Assembly: GCA_017418975.1 (NCBI GenBank)
Contig: JAFOMG010000017.1
Span: forward strand, 828,537 to 892,536
DNA length: 64,000 nt
Source: Sphingomonas sp.
Lineage (GTDB): Bacteria; Pseudomonadota; Alphaproteobacteria; Sphingomonadales; Sphingomonadaceae
Direction: 5' to 3'
The notes beneath the pieces were generated by a model. It was not told the DNA's origin and searched no databases. It saw only the letters and a list, made by a program, of their open reading frames with translations. The position numbers and the translations under genes were made by a program. Positions 53,569 to 63,556 of the stretch are shown in pieces (position 1 is the stretch's first letter; each line of letters begins with the position of its first letter).

Positions 53569-54710
53569 GCGGCGAATCCGCGGCCACGCCCTTCACGCTG
53601 CGCACCGTGCTGGTCCTCGTGCTGCTCGGCGTGGTCGGCTTCGTCGCCTTTCTGCTGCTCACCGCCTATGCCGACGACCTGCAACCCGCGCAGCGCCCGG
53701 GCAACCACGCGCTCGCCACTTCGGCGGTGGGCTTTGCCGGCGCGGCGGACCTGGTGCGGCGCGTGCACGGCTCGGTGAAGATGGTGCGCCGCGACGGCGA
53801 CCTCGACACCGGCGACATATTGGTGGTGACGCTGGAACCGACGACCAGCCCCGACATGATCAAGCGGATCATCGATCGCCGCGCCTCGCAGCCGACGATC
53901 CTGGTATTGCCCAAATGGCTGACCATGCCCCGCCCGGACAAGCCGGCCTGGGTGAATTCGCTCGGCAACCTTCCGCCCGGCGCGGCCTCGCGGCAGATCG
54001 CCCAGGTCACCGAAGCCCGGGTGCAGGAAAATGCCCAGGGCCTGCGGACCATCTCCGGCGACGGGCTCGAGCCCGTGATCGACGACGGACAGGGCGGCGC
54101 GCTGGTCGCCACGCTGAAGAACCAGCCCACGCTGATCGTCGCCGATCCCGATCTGCTCGACAATCAGGGCCTCAGCACGCTCGCGGGCGCCGAGCGGGCG
54201 ATGGAATTGCTCGACTGGTTCGACGATGGCGAGCGCGGCATCGCCTTCGACCTCACTCTCCACGGCTTCGGGAGCAATCCCAACCTGCTCAAGCTGGCGT
54301 TCGAGCCGCCCTTCCTGCCGCTCACCCTGTGCCTGCTGATCGCGGCGCTGCTCGCCGGCTGGCACGCGATGCTGCGCTTCGGCCCCGCCCTGCCCGAGGC
54401 TCGCGGCATAGCCTTCGGCAAGCGCGCGATCGCGGAGAATGGCGCGGCGCTGCTGCGCCTGGCCGGGCGGCGGCATCGCACCGGCGATCGCTATGCCGCG
54501 CTGATCCGCGAGGCGGCGGCGAACGCCACCGGCGCGCCGGCCAATCTGCAGCCGGACGCGCTCGACCGCTATCTCGACCGGCTCGACAAGAATGGCGAGC
54601 CCTTCACTGCCCTCGCTTCCCGCGCGGGCCATGCCCAGGACACGCGCGCGCTGCTCGATGCCGCCCGCGCCCTCTATCAATGGAAAAGGACCGTCACGCG
54701 TGAACATTGA
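53565..54710 (+). CDS. DUF4350 domain membrane protein
   Basis: 381 residues. The ATG at 53565 overlaps the preceding stop and is 7 bases from GGGAG; the ATG at 53559 is too close to that site. N-terminal helix ([20 protein letters not shown]), periplasmic domain of the glutamine-amidotransferase-like DUF4350 type ([31 protein letters not shown]) and a second helix near 255-275 ([20 protein letters not shown]). The cytosolic tail ends in [10 protein letters not shown]. Partner of the MoxR ATPase encoded next, with 11 bases of overlap. Confidence 0.82.
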   Translation: MSGESAATPFTLRTVLVLVLLGVVGFVAFLLLTAYADDLQPAQRPGNHALATSAVGFAGAADLVRRVHGSVKMVRRDGDLDTGDILVVTLEPTTSPDMIKRIIDRRASQPTILVLPKWLTMPRPDKPAWVNSLGNLPPGAASRQIAQVTEARVQENAQGLRTISGDGLEPVIDDGQGGALVATLKNQPTLIVADPDLLDNQGLSTLAGAERAMELLDWFDDGERGIAFDLTLHGFGSNPNLLKLAFEPPFLPLTLCLLIAALLAGWHAMLRFGPALPEARGIAFGKRAIAENGAALLRLAGRRHRTGDRYAALIREAAANATGAPANLQPDALDRYLDRLDKNGEPFTALASRAGHAQDTRALLDAARALYQWKRTVTREH

Positions 54711-55656
54711 GGAAGTGAAGGCGCTGGGCGATGCGATCCGCGCCGAAGTGGGCAAGGCCGTGGTCGGACTGGACGAAGCGGTGGAGCTGATGCTCGTCGC
54801 GCTGTTCGCCTCGGGGCACATCCTGCTCGAAGGCCCGCCGGGGACTGCGAAGACCTTCCTCGCCCAGTGCTTCGCGCGCGCGGCCGGGCTCGACTATGGC
54901 CGCATCCAGTTCACGCCCGATCTGCTGCCGGGCGACATATTGGGCTCCAACCTGTTCAATTTCCAGACGAGCCAGTTCACCCTGACGCACGGGCCGATCT
55001 TCACCGAGCTGCTGCTCGCCGACGAGATCAACCGCACTCCGCCCAAGACGCAGGCGGCGCTGCTGGAGGCGATGCAGGAGCGCACCGTCACGATCGACGG
55101 GATCGACCACAAGCTCTCGGACCGGTTCATGGTCGTCGCGACGCAGAACCCGATCGAGAGCCAGGGCGTCTATCCGCTGCCCGAGGCACAGCTCGACCGT
55201 TTCCTGTTCAAGTTCGAGGTCGGCTATCCGAGCCTGGAACAGGAACGCGCGATCGTGGCGCAGCAGGGCAGCCGCTTCGGCATGCCCCGGCCCGAGCAAT
55301 GGGGCGTGGCGCGGGTCGCCGATCACGCGACGATCAGCGCGGCCGCCGACGCGGTGGCCGGCGCCCGGCTGGCCGAGGAAGTGGTGGACTATGTCGTCCG
55401 CCTCGTCCGCGCGACCCGCGCCACCGGCGACCTGCAGATCGGCGCGAGCCCCCGCGCGGCGGCCACGCTCGCCGCGGCGGCGCGCGCGCATGCCGCGCTG
55501 GACGGGCGCGACTTCGTGCTGCCCGACGATGTGAAGAAGCTCGCTCCGGCGGCGCTGCGCCACCGCGTGATCCTCTCGCCCGCCGCCGAGATCGACGGCC
55601 GCACCGCCGATGCGGTGGTCGCGGGCCTGATCGAGCAGGTCGAGGCGCCGCGTTGA
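54700..55656 (+). CDS. MoxR-family AAA+ ATPase
   Basis: 318 residues from GTG 54700 ([20 protein letters not shown]). Walker [17 protein letters not shown], Walker [21 protein letters not shown], sensor 1 [20 protein letters not shown] and the lid ([20 protein letters not shown], then [12 protein letters not shown]). MoxR ATPases act as chaperones for VWA and DUF58-type partner proteins; the DUF58 gene follows with a TTGA overlap. Substrate unknown. Confidence 0.95.
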   Translation: MNIEEVKALGDAIRAEVGKAVVGLDEAVELMLVALFASGHILLEGPPGTAKTFLAQCFARAAGLDYGRIQFTPDLLPGDILGSNLFNFQTSQFTLTHGPIFTELLLADEINRTPPKTQAALLEAMQERTVTIDGIDHKLSDRFMVVATQNPIESQGVYPLPEAQLDRFLFKFEVGYPSLEQERAIVAQQGSRFGMPRPEQWGVARVADHATISAAADAVAGARLAEEVVDYVVRLVRATRATGDLQIGASPRAAATLAAAARAHAALDGRDFVLPDDVKKLAPAALRHRVILSPAAEIDGRTADAVVAGLIEQVEAPR

Positions 55657-56945
55657 TTCGACCCAGCATCCGCTGCGTGCTGCTGGCGGCGGCGGGAGCG
55701 CCGCTGGCGCTGCTCGTCGGCGTGTTCGCGCCGCAGCTCTGGTTCGCCGGGCTGGTGTGGGTGCCGATGATCCTCGCCTTTGCCGCGATCGACGGGCTGC
55801 TCGCACCGCGCGCGCCGGTGCTGAAGACGTCCTGCCCGGGCACGATCGAGATCGGCGCGCCGCTGATCGTCGAGATCCTGGTGGCGGACAGGCCGGTCGA
55901 CGGGCTGGAGCTGGCGGTGGCGACCGGCCCCAGGCTGGCGCCCCGCGCCAGGGGGCGCCTCCGGCTGGCGCGCGGCGATAATCATGCCGCGATCGCCTTC
56001 CTCCCCGTGCGAAGGGGCACCGAGAAGGTGGAGGCGCTGTGGAGCCGCTGGACCGGCCCGTTCGGCCTGGTCTGGCGCCAGCGGGTGGAGAAGCTCGATC
56101 GCCTGGTGGTGATCACGCCGGACATCCGGCCGGTGCGCAACTCGGCGCATCTGCTGCTGCGCGACGCGCAGATGGGCGAGATGGCGCGAGTAGATCGCGG
56201 CGAGGGCAGCGAGTTCGAGGCGCTCACCGAATGGCGCTCGGGCATGGAGCGCCGCACGATCGACTGGAACCACAGCGCGCGCCACCTCAAGCTGCTCGCC
56301 CGCGAGAACCGGATCGAGCGCAACAACCAGATCGTCTTCGCGATCGATACCGGCCGGGTGATGTGCGAGCCGATCGACGGCCTGCCGCGCGTCGACCGGG
56401 CGATCACCGCGGCGCTGCTCGGCGCCTATGCCGCGTTGAAGCTCGGGGACCGGGTGGCGCTGTTCGGCTTCGATTCGCAGCCGCGGGTGGCCTCGGGCGC
56501 GGTCTCGGGCACCCGCGCCTTTCCGCTGATGCAGCGGCTGGCCGGCCAGCTCGACTACAGCACGGCCGAGACCAACTACACGCTCGGGCTCGCCACGCTG
56601 GCGGGCGACCTCACCCGGCGATCGCTGGTGGTGATCTTCACCGAGTTCACCGATCCCACCGGGGCCGAGCTGATGCTGCGCGCCGCGGTGAACCTGCTGC
56701 GCGGGCACCTGGTGCTGTTCGTGATCCTCGCCGATGACGAGCTGGAGGCGCTGGCCGCCGCCGAGCCCCTGGCGATCGACGATGTATCGCGCGCGGTGAT
56801 CGCCGCCTCGATGCTGCGCGAGCGGCGGATCGTCCAGGCGCGGCTCCGCCATGCCGGCATCCATGTGCTGGAAGCGCGGCACGATCAGGTCGGCCCGGCG
56901 CTCGTCCGCCAATATCTCGATTTCAAGCGGAGGAACCTGTTGTGA
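55653..56945 (+). CDS. DUF58 domain protein
   Basis: 430 residues from TTG 55653 (TTGA overlap with moxR). Two N-terminal membrane helices ([36 protein letters not shown]), a beta domain, the DUF58 signature [20 protein letters not shown] then WNHSARH near 190-215 and a VWA-like fold containing [11 protein letters not shown], a partly preserved MIDAS-like DTGR. It forms the usual pair with MoxR. Membrane-bound assembly or stress functions have been proposed for such pairs. Confidence 0.9.
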   Translation: MIRPSIRCVLLAAAGAPLALLVGVFAPQLWFAGLVWVPMILAFAAIDGLLAPRAPVLKTSCPGTIEIGAPLIVEILVADRPVDGLELAVATGPRLAPRARGRLRLARGDNHAAIAFLPVRRGTEKVEALWSRWTGPFGLVWRQRVEKLDRLVVITPDIRPVRNSAHLLLRDAQMGEMARVDRGEGSEFEALTEWRSGMERRTIDWNHSARHLKLLARENRIERNNQIVFAIDTGRVMCEPIDGLPRVDRAITAALLGAYAALKLGDRVALFGFDSQPRVASGAVSGTRAFPLMQRLAGQLDYSTAETNYTLGLATLAGDLTRRSLVVIFTEFTDPTGAELMLRAAVNLLRGHLVLFVILADDELEALAAAEPLAIDDVSRAVIAASMLRERRIVQARLRHAGIHVLEARHDQVGPALVRQYLDFKRRNLL

Positions 56946-57961
56946 GCGGCGGCGCATTGTCCCAGTTCGCCAGCGCCCGCTTCCGCGAGGCGCGCACGGT
57001 GGACTGGCTGGAGCTGGAGCAGCGCATCCATCAGATCGAGCGCGGCCGGGCCGGATCGCTTTCGGACGAGGATCTGCTCGAGCTGCCGGTGCTCTATCGG
57101 GCCGCGCTTTCCTCGCTCTCGGTCGCGCGCGAGACTTCGCTCGACGCCGATCTGGTCGCCTATCTCGAGGCGCTGTGCGCGCGCTCCTATTTCGTGCTCT
57201 ACGGGGTCCAGCCTCCCCTGCGCCGGCGCATCGCGGCATTTTTCGGGGCAAGCTGGCCGCTGGCGCTGCGCAGCCTGGCGCGCGAGACGCTGATCGCCGT
57301 GCTGATGATGCTGCTCGGCGGCATCGCGGCCTATTGCCTCGTCGCCAGCGACCCCAGCTGGTATCACTCGATCGTGCCCGAGGGACTGGCAGGCGGGCGA
57401 GGGCCGCAATCGAGCGCGGCGGAGCTGCGCCAGGGCCTTTATGACGGCGGGGGCGATGACGGGAACATGCTCGGCGCCTTCGCCACCTATCTGTTCACCC
57501 ACAATGCCCAGATCGCGCTGATGTGCTTTGCGCTGGGCTTCGCGTTCGGGGTGCCGACGCTGCTGCTGCTCGTCTACAATGGCTGCATCATCGGGGCTTT
57601 CCTCGCGGTGTTCGTCTCCAAGGGACTCGGCTTGCCGCTCCTCGCCTGGCTGACGATCCACGGCACCACCGAGCTGTTCGCCATCGCCATCGCCGGTGCG
57701 GCCGGGCTGCGCATCGGCATGGCCCTGGCCTTTCCGGGCGAGCGCTCGCGCACCGCCGCCACCGCCCAGGCGGGGCGCACCGCCGCCTTCGCCATGATCG
57801 GCGTGGTGCTGATGCTCGCCGTGGCCGGGCTGCTCGAAGGCGTGGGGCGGCAGATGATCACCTCCGACCTGGTTCGCGTGGCGATCGGCGGCGCCGCGCT
57901 GCTCGGCTGGCTGCTCTATTTCTACGTCGTGCCGGTACGCAGCGGAGATTCGGATGGCTGA
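56942..57961 (+). CDS. Stage II sporulation protein M-like membrane protein
   Basis: 339 residues from GTG 56942, overlapping the DUF58 stop. N-terminal helical cytosolic part (FREARTVDWLELEQRIHQIE), then a SpoIIM-like integral domain: ARETLIAVLMMLLGGIAAYC, ATYLFTHNAQIALMCFALGF, GVPTLLLLVYNGCIIGAFLA and LTIHGTTELFAIAIAGAAGL, the last containing the HG--E motif typical of the family. The organism does not sporulate as far as the window shows; such proteins recur in MoxR-DUF58 operons. Confidence 0.9.
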   Translation: MSGGALSQFASARFREARTVDWLELEQRIHQIERGRAGSLSDEDLLELPVLYRAALSSLSVARETSLDADLVAYLEALCARSYFVLYGVQPPLRRRIAAFFGASWPLALRSLARETLIAVLMMLLGGIAAYCLVASDPSWYHSIVPEGLAGGRGPQSSAAELRQGLYDGGGDDGNMLGAFATYLFTHNAQIALMCFALGFAFGVPTLLLLVYNGCIIGAFLAVFVSKGLGLPLLAWLTIHGTTELFAIAIAGAAGLRIGMALAFPGERSRTAATAQAGRTAAFAMIGVVLMLAVAGLLEGVGRQMITSDLVRVAIGGAALLGWLLYFYVVPVRSGDSDG

Positions 57962-58838
57962 GGCGCACACGGCAACGGGCGGGAGCCGGGCGCAGGACGG
58001 CAATCGCCGCACCTTCGTCACGCCCGAAGGCGTGGACCTGAAGCTCGACATCGCCACCATCGGCGAGCGGGCCGGCGCCTTCATGCTCGACCTGGCGGTG
58101 ATCATACTCACGCTGGTGGTGCTCACCATCGTCCTGCTGCTGGTGCTGGTGGGCACCGGAAAGGCGCTGGCGCAGATCCTGGCGATGATCTGGCTGCTCG
58201 GCTTCTTCACGCTGCGCAACGGCTATTTCGCGATCTTCGAGCTGGGCCCGCGCGCGGCGACGCCGGGCAAGCGGCTGATGCGGCTGCGCGTGGTGGCCCG
58301 GGACGGATCGCGCCTGCGCGGGCATCAGGTGGTGGCGCGCAACGCGATGCGCGAGCTGGAGCTGTTCCTGCCCCTCTCCTTCCTGGCCTATCAGAGCTCG
58401 GCGGGCATGGCGACCTTCGCCACCGGTCTGTTCGGGCTGCTCTGGACCGGCATCTTCCTGCTCTTCCCCTTCTTCAACCGCGACCGGCTGCGCGTCGGCG
58501 ACCTGATCGCCGGCACCTGGGTGGTTCGCTTGCCGCGCCGCAGCCTGAACCACAGCGTCGCGTCACGCGCCGAGCCCGAACAGGCCCGCTATGGCTTCAC
58601 CGACGCCCAGCTGAACGTCTATGGCGAGTTCGAGCTGCAGAAACTCGAGGAAGTGCTGCGGCGGAACGACGAATATTCGATGATCGTCGTCGCGCGGACG
58701 ATCCGCGAGCGGCTCGGCATGGCGGGAGACGGGGGCGACGAGCATGCCTTCCTCGAGGCCTATTACACCGCGCTCTGCCAGCGATTGGAACGCAACATGC
58801 TGTTCGGCAAGCGCAAGAAGGACAAATATCAACGCTAG
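57954..58838 (+). CDS. RDD-family membrane protein
   Basis: 294 residues; ATG 57954 lies inside the end of the preceding gene. The RDD signature appears as GERAGAFMLDLAVIILTLVV (R-x-x-A-x-x-x-D) with further helices in LAQILAMIWLLGFFTLRNGY and MATFATGLFGLLWTGIFLLF. ATPGKRLMRLRVVARDG is characteristic. The C-terminal cytosolic part (FELQKLEEVLRRNDEYSMIV) is family-typical for members of MoxR clusters. Last gene of the operon; a palindromic repeat follows. Confidence 0.9.
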   Translation: MAEAHTATGGSRAQDGNRRTFVTPEGVDLKLDIATIGERAGAFMLDLAVIILTLVVLTIVLLLVLVGTGKALAQILAMIWLLGFFTLRNGYFAIFELGPRAATPGKRLMRLRVVARDGSRLRGHQVVARNAMRELELFLPLSFLAYQSSAGMATFATGLFGLLWTGIFLLFPFFNRDRLRVGDLIAGTWVVRLPRRSLNHSVASRAEPEQARYGFTDAQLNVYGEFELQKLEEVLRRNDEYSMIVVARTIRERLGMAGDGGDEHAFLEAYYTALCQRLERNMLFGKRKKDKYQR

Positions 58839-58872
58839 GCCGAAGGCCCGAACAAGCTGTTGGAATTACTTC

Positions 58873-58900
58873 CGTCATCCCCGTACGGGCAGGGATGACG
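58873..58900. repeat. REP-like palindromic repeat
   Basis: CGTCATCCCC...AGGGATGACG palindrome just after the RDD gene and before the convergent VOC gene. It is a divergent member of the family seen at 1317, 4148, 4204, 5922, 5965 and 6277, and may serve as a shared 3' end. Confidence 0.55.
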
Positions 58901-58967
58901 CCGGAGGATATGAGCCCCCGGCCCAAGTTGGGAACGCGTGTCCCTCTCCCGTCGATCAGTCGTGGCC

Positions 58968-59387
58968 CTAAGTGGCGAAGAGCTGCCCCAAATCCCGGAA
59001 TGCCTTGAATTCCAGCGCATTGCCGGCCGGATCGAAGAAGAACATCGTCGCCTGCTCGCCGGGCTTGCCCGGAAAGCGGACGTGCGGCTCGATCGCGAAT
59101 TCGGTGCCCGCGGCGCCCAGCCGCCCGGCAAGCGCCTCCCATTCCTCCCAGCCGAGCACCAGCCCGAAATGCGGCACGGGCACCGCGTCGCCGTCGACGG
59201 CATTGCGCGCCTTCACGCCTGCGCCCGCCGCCTTGTGGACCACGAGCTGGTGGCCGCGGAAATCGAAGTCGATCCAGTGGCCCGGATCCTCCCGCCCCTG
59301 CGGACAGCCGAGCGTGCCGCCATAGAAGGCGCGCGCCGCCTCGATATCGTCGACGGGAATGGCGAGATGGAAGAGCGGCGCGGTCAT
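58968..59387 (-). CDS. VOC-family (glyoxalase/bleomycin-resistance fold) protein
   Basis: 139 residues from ATG 59387; the open frame upstream to 59696 is a shadow of the dehydratase gene. Two beta-alpha-beta-beta-beta modules: [20 protein letters not shown] then [20 protein letters not shown], and the second with [20 protein letters not shown] and [18 protein letters not shown]. The conserved metal-site positions (His near 7, His near 95, Glu near 129) are present. Substrate unknown. Divergent from the dehydratase gene across a 20-bp palindrome. Confidence 0.87.
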   Translation of the reverse strand: MTAPLFHLAIPVDDIEAARAFYGGTLGCPQGREDPGHWIDFDFRGHQLVVHKAAGAGVKARNAVDGDAVPVPHFGLVLGWEEWEALAGRLGAAGTEFAIEPHVRFPGKPGEQATMFFFDPAGNALEFKAFRDLGQLFAT

Positions 59388-59424
59388 GCACGCCAGCATA
59401 GGAAAGCCCGCGCGATCGCGGAAG

Positions 59425-59444
59425 CATGGAAACCGGTTTCCATG
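59425..59444. promoter_or_regulatory. 20-bp perfect palindrome, probable LacI/GntR-type operator
   Basis: CATGGAAACCGGTTTCCATG, perfectly self-complementary with a central CG step, between the VOC gene (start 59387) and the dehydratase start (59473). LacI-family operators commonly have this form. It probably controls the dehydratase and possibly both genes. No regulator gene is seen in the window. Confidence 0.6.
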
Positions 59445-59472
59445 ACTGGTGCGCGGCCTTATACCGGGTGCC

Positions 59473-60930
59473 ATGATCCCTGCCCTGTTCCGCATCGCCC
59501 CCGACGACAGCACCGCCACGGCGCTGCGCGACATGGCTGCCGGCGAGGAAGCGCTGGGCGTCACGCTCGCCGGGCCGGTGGCGAAGGGGCACAAGGTCGC
59601 GGTGAAGCCGATCGCGGCGGGCGAGCCGGTGCTCAAATTCGGTTTCCCGATCGGCCTGGCCACCCGCGCGATCGCGCCGGGCGAGCATGTCCACACCCAT
59701 AATGTCGCGACCGCGCTCGGCGGCGGCGGCGACTATGCCTTCACGCCGGCCGCGCGCGCGCCGGCCCGGATCGAGGGTCCGGCCTTTCTGGGCTATCGTC
59801 GCGCCGATGGCCGGGTGGGCACCCGCAACGAGATCTGGGTGATCCCCACCGTCGGCTGTGTCGCGCGCACCGCGCAGAAGATCGCCGAGCGCGCCGCGGC
59901 GCTGCACGCGGGCGGGATCGACGGCATCCATGCCTTCCCGCATCCGTTCGGCTGCTCGCAGCTGGGCGACGACCTGCAGGGCACTCGCGCCATTCTCGCG
60001 GCGCTGGCCAGTCATCCCAATGCCGGCGGCGTGCTGATCGTCGGGCTCGGCTGCGAAAACAACCAGATCAGGGGCATGCTGGAGGAGATCGACCACCCCA
60101 ATCTGCGCACCCTGGGCGCGCAGATGGCGGATGACGAAGTGGAGGAAGGCCTGGCGCTGGTCGCCGAGCTGGTCGAGAGCGCCCGGGCCGAGCGCACGCC
60201 CGCGCCGCTCTCCGAGCTGGTGCTCGGCGTGAAATGCGGCGGCTCGGACGGTTTTTCCGGGCTCACCGCCAATCCGCTGGTCGGGCGCATGGCGGATGCG
60301 GTGACCGCCGCCGGCGGCACGGCGATCCTCACCGAGATTCCCGAGATCTTCGGCGCCGAGCAACTGCTGATGGCGCGCGCGCGCGACGAGGCGGTGTTCG
60401 GGGCGATCGTCACCCTGGTCAACGACTTCAAGGCCTATTTCACGCGCCACGGCGAACCGGTCTCGGAGAACCCCTCGCCCGGCAACATCGCCGGCGGCAT
60501 CACCACGCTGGAGGAAAAGTCGCTCGGCGCGGTGCAGAAGGCCGGGCATGCCATGGTCACCGACGTGATTCCCTATGGCGGGCGGGTGCGCCGCCCCGGC
60601 CTGACGCTGCTCGAGGCGCCCGGCAACGATGCGGTCTCCTCCACCGCGCTGGCGGCGGCGGGCGCGACCGCGATCCTGTTCACCACCGGGCGCGGCACGC
60701 CGCTCGGCTTTCCGGTGCCGACGGTCAAGATCGCCTCCAACCGCGACCTTGCCGCGCGCAAGCCCGGCTGGATCGACTTCGATGCAGGCCGGGTGCTGGA
60801 GGACGGGATGGAGAACGCCGCCGACGCGCTGCTCGAGGCGATCGCCGCGATCGCATCGGGCAGGGAAACCGCCGCCGAGCGCAACGGCGAGCGAGAGATC
60901 GCGATCTGGAAGCGGGGCGTCACGCTCTGA
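59473..60930 (+). CDS. UxaA-family altronate dehydratase-like protein
   Basis: 485 residues from ATG 59473. An N-terminal SAF domain ([20 protein letters not shown], then [14 protein letters not shown]) is fused to the dehydratase domain, with [42 protein letters not shown] and [20 protein letters not shown], then [20 protein letters not shown]. UxaA dehydrates D-altronate to 2-keto-3-deoxygluconate; other members act on related sugar acids, so the substrate is uncertain. The product class would feed the Entner-Doudoroff enzymes of this genome. Regulated candidate: the palindrome at 59425-59444. Confidence 0.9.
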   Translation: MIPALFRIAPDDSTATALRDMAAGEEALGVTLAGPVAKGHKVAVKPIAAGEPVLKFGFPIGLATRAIAPGEHVHTHNVATALGGGGDYAFTPAARAPARIEGPAFLGYRRADGRVGTRNEIWVIPTVGCVARTAQKIAERAAALHAGGIDGIHAFPHPFGCSQLGDDLQGTRAILAALASHPNAGGVLIVGLGCENNQIRGMLEEIDHPNLRTLGAQMADDEVEEGLALVAELVESARAERTPAPLSELVLGVKCGGSDGFSGLTANPLVGRMADAVTAAGGTAILTEIPEIFGAEQLLMARARDEAVFGAIVTLVNDFKAYFTRHGEPVSENPSPGNIAGGITTLEEKSLGAVQKAGHAMVTDVIPYGGRVRRPGLTLLEAPGNDAVSSTALAAAGATAILFTTGRGTPLGFPVPTVKIASNRDLAARKPGWIDFDAGRVLEDGMENAADALLEAIAAIASGRETAAERNGEREIAIWKRGVTL

Positions 60931-61044
60931 CGCGCGGCGATCTTCTCAAGGATTGAAACATCTCCGTTTCGAAACGGGCGAGTCATGACTGTGCTGCCCG
61001 CCGGTTTCTGTTAACCATATCGCGCGCGACTCAGGGGGAATAGC

Positions 61045-61974
61045 GTGGCGATCATTCTGGCTTCGATCGGCAGTCTTGCAGGGGGCGCGGCGCATGCCTC
61101 GGCCGCCCGGCCGATCAGCGCCGAGGCAATCTACTGGCCCGCCTGGATCCTGGTGGGCGGCGTGCTGATCGCGCTGCTGGCCGTGATCGGCGTGCTCACC
61201 TCGCTCAAGGCCGCGCTGCTCGCCAAGCCGAGGAAGCGGGACGAGGAATTCACCCGCATGCTCTGCAAGCAGGTGTGGAAGCACACGGCCATCGTGACCG
61301 ACATCTTCGCCCAGCGCCTGCGCCAGCCCCAGCGCGACGTGGTGACGCTGCGGGTTCTCCTGCGCCTGCTGCGCGAGGACATTGCCGGGCCGGTCAACTT
61401 CGTCGAGCAGATGCGCCCGCATGCGCCCGCGACCTGGCCGGACTATGAGCTGTTCGCCGCCTTCAACAATTGGGGCGGCCAGATCCGCGCGATGGAATCG
61501 CAGCTGGCGGACCTGCAGCAGATGCTGAGCTATCCGGCGGTAAAGGAACCGGTCGACGCGCACCGCGACGCGATGCTGGTCCATTTCTACGCCACCGAGC
61601 AGGTGGCGATGGGCCAGACGGTGTCGACGCTCGGCAATCATGCGATCGCGGTGTGCGACGCGGCGCGGAAGCTGCTCAAGAAGGAGCCGTCCGGCGGCTT
61701 CAGGTTCGGCGGCGGCGATCACGATCCGGACGCGCAGGAGCCTGGCTGCCCGGCCTGTGGCGGGGGCCAGCACAGCGTCTATGCCGGTGCCAATGCCCGC
61801 GACCTGCTGCCTCTGCCCGATCCGCCCGAAAAGCCGAAGAAGAAGGAAGAGCCCAAGCCCGTCCCCGCGCAGATCTGCTATTGCGTGACGCCGCGGCCCT
61901 GCCATTGCGCCCCGGTGCCCTGCGCCTGCGCCTGCAGCTGCAAGGCGGATGCGCCGGCGCCGGCCCATCACTGA
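61045..61974 (+). CDS. Membrane protein with Cys-rich C-terminus, unknown function
   Basis: 309 residues from GTG 61045. One or two N-terminal helices (PAWILVGGVLIALLAVIGVL, about 32-51). A helical cytosolic middle (residues about 65-220, e.g. LREDIAGPVNFVEQMRPHAP). Then a CPACGGGQ motif near 233-240, a Pro/Lys linker (PPEKPKKKEEPKPVP), and an end of dense cysteines (ICYCVTPRPCHCAPVPCACA then CSCKADA), about ten Cys in 35 residues. The Cys pattern suggests metal binding, but no family was recognised. Confidence 0.7.
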   Translation: MAIILASIGSLAGGAAHASAARPISAEAIYWPAWILVGGVLIALLAVIGVLTSLKAALLAKPRKRDEEFTRMLCKQVWKHTAIVTDIFAQRLRQPQRDVVTLRVLLRLLREDIAGPVNFVEQMRPHAPATWPDYELFAAFNNWGGQIRAMESQLADLQQMLSYPAVKEPVDAHRDAMLVHFYATEQVAMGQTVSTLGNHAIAVCDAARKLLKKEPSGGFRFGGGDHDPDAQEPGCPACGGGQHSVYAGANARDLLPLPDPPEKPKKKEEPKPVPAQICYCVTPRPCHCAPVPCACACSCKADAPAPAHH

Positions 61975-62087
61975 TCGTTTCGGCGGCGACGGAACATTGC
62001 TGCACCGCGATAAACCGGAGGTGCCCGGCATTGAAGCGTTAACGCTCCTCCCCTAGGGTCGCCCCCAGGGGTTTTCCGGGTGGGTTG

Positions 62088-62318
62088 ATGACCGAGTTTC
62101 TCGTCTTCGCTTATGCGATGCTGGCAATGTTCGTGATCCAGTCGCTGCAGCGCAACAAGCGCGAGCAACGCGCCGATTCGCAGATGGTCACCATGGTCGG
62201 CTGGGGGCTGTTCTCGCTCTCGTCGACGCTGGCGGTGCTGCTCGGCTCGGTCGCGCTCGCACTCGCGCTGGGCGCCAATATCCCCCTTCCCCCGGGCTTC
62301 GAAGCGCCGCTATTCTGA
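62088..62318 (+). CDS. Small membrane protein
   Basis: 76 residues; ATG 62088 directly follows a TTG 62085 that could also serve. Two helices, FLVFAYAMLAMFVIQSL at the start and LSSTLAVLLGSVALALALGA in the second half, with a basic loop between (RNKREQRADSQ). Unrecognised. It ends 5 bp before the gamma-carbonic-anhydrase-like gene. Confidence 0.6.
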   Translation: MTEFLVFAYAMLAMFVIQSLQRNKREQRADSQMVTMVGWGLFSLSSTLAVLLGSVALALALGANIPLPPGFEAPLF

Positions 62319-62323
62319 GCGGC

Positions 62324-62848
62324 ATGCCGCTTTACGAATTCGCGGGGCACCGCCCCCAGATCGCCGAAGATGCCTGGATCGCGCCGAGCGCCGACCTGAT
62401 CGGCGACGTGCGCCTGGCCGCGCTGGCCTCGATATGGTTCGGCGCGGTCATCCGTGCGGACAATACGCCGATCCTGGTGGGAGCGCGCTCGAACATCCAG
62501 GACGGGGCGATGCTCCATTCGGATCCCGGCGCGCCCTGTACCGTGGGCGAGGACGTGACCGTGGGCCATCATGCGATCCTGCACGGCTGCACGATCGGCG
62601 ACCGCACGCTGATCGGCATGGGCGCGACGATCCTGAACCGCGCGGCGATCGGCGAGGATTGCCTGGTCGGCGCGGGCGCGCTGGTGACCGAGGGCAAGAC
62701 ATTCCCCGCCGGCCATCTGATCGTCGGCTCGCCCGCCAAGGCGATCCGGCCGCTGGACGACATGCAGAAGGCGCTGCTCAAGGCCAGCGCCGCGCTCTAC
62801 GCCGCCAAGCAGCGCGAATATGCCGCAGGGCTGAAACGGGTCGACTGA
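62324..62848 (+). CDS. Gamma-carbonic-anhydrase-like protein
   Basis: 174-residue left-handed beta-helix protein. Hexapeptide repeats are visible through VRLAALASIWFGAVIRADNT, ILVGARSNIQDGAMLHSDPG, CTVGEDVTVGHHAILHGCTI and RTLIGMGATILNRAAIGEDC. The metal-binding histidines of the family are placed in MLHSD and VGHHAILHG. The C-terminal amphipathic helix (LKASAALYAAKQREYAAG) is usual. Function is hydration of CO2 or a related role, but many such proteins have unproven activity. Confidence 0.9.
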   Translation: MPLYEFAGHRPQIAEDAWIAPSADLIGDVRLAALASIWFGAVIRADNTPILVGARSNIQDGAMLHSDPGAPCTVGEDVTVGHHAILHGCTIGDRTLIGMGATILNRAAIGEDCLVGAGALVTEGKTFPAGHLIVGSPAKAIRPLDDMQKALLKASAALYAAKQREYAAGLKRVD

Positions 62849-62925
62849 TCCGCCGCCCGTCGCTCGGACAACCGTCACAATATCGCCCTAGCCCGGACCT
62901 CTTTCGAATCGGGTCGGGGGTTGCG

Positions 62926-63357
62926 ATGGGTTTGTTCGACTGGTGGAAACGCCGCGCCAGGGCGCAGGCTCCCCTGCCCGCGCCGATCGCGCCGCCGCCC
63001 GCCGTTCCCGTTCCCGTTCCCGCGCCCGAGCCCGAGGGCCGGTGGCAGACCGGCGTGGAAGCCGATCGCCTCTGGGTCCGCGATCCCGAAGGCGGGCGCC
63101 GGGCTGCGGCGCTCGACGCGCTCATGGCGATCGCGATCGAGACCAGCGATGCCGGCCCGGACGGGCGCGGCGCCTGGTGGCTGTTCTACGGGCCGGACGA
63201 GGATGTCGCCTTCACCCTGCCGCTGGGCGCGCGGGGCGAAGGCACGATGGTCGAGCGGATCGCCGCGCTGCCGGATTTCCGCCACGATACCTATGCCAAT
63301 GCGATCCGCTCCACCGACATCGATACCTTCGTGATCTGGCAGCGGCCGCTGGATTAG
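62926..63357 (+). CDS. Hypothetical protein with Pro-rich linker
   Basis: 143 residues from ATG 62926. A short basic start (MGLFDWWKRRARAQ) is followed by a Pro/Val linker (PAPIAPPPAVPVPVPAPEPE, about 18-37) and a folded part with WQTGVEADRLWVRDPEGGRR and GEGTMVERIAALPDFRHDTY, ending FVIWQRPL. No signal peptide. Not recognised; the frame is well supported by its length and codon positions. Confidence 0.65.
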   Translation: MGLFDWWKRRARAQAPLPAPIAPPPAVPVPVPAPEPEGRWQTGVEADRLWVRDPEGGRRAAALDALMAIAIETSDAGPDGRGAWWLFYGPDEDVAFTLPLGARGEGTMVERIAALPDFRHDTYANAIRSTDIDTFVIWQRPLD

Positions 63358-63556
63358 GCGGCAGCCTCATGCGAACGCCACCAACGCCGCATTGAGCCGT
63401 CCCCGGCGGAGGGGCGTCAGTTCGGAGAAGCAGCGCCGGATCATGCGCCTTCGAGGTCGATCGGCCCATCTCGGCGCATGCGCTGCCCGAACAGGTTGAA
63501 CATGCTCGGCATTTGCTCCGTCGCTCTCCGACCATATGGCAGTATCGAGGCAAGTG

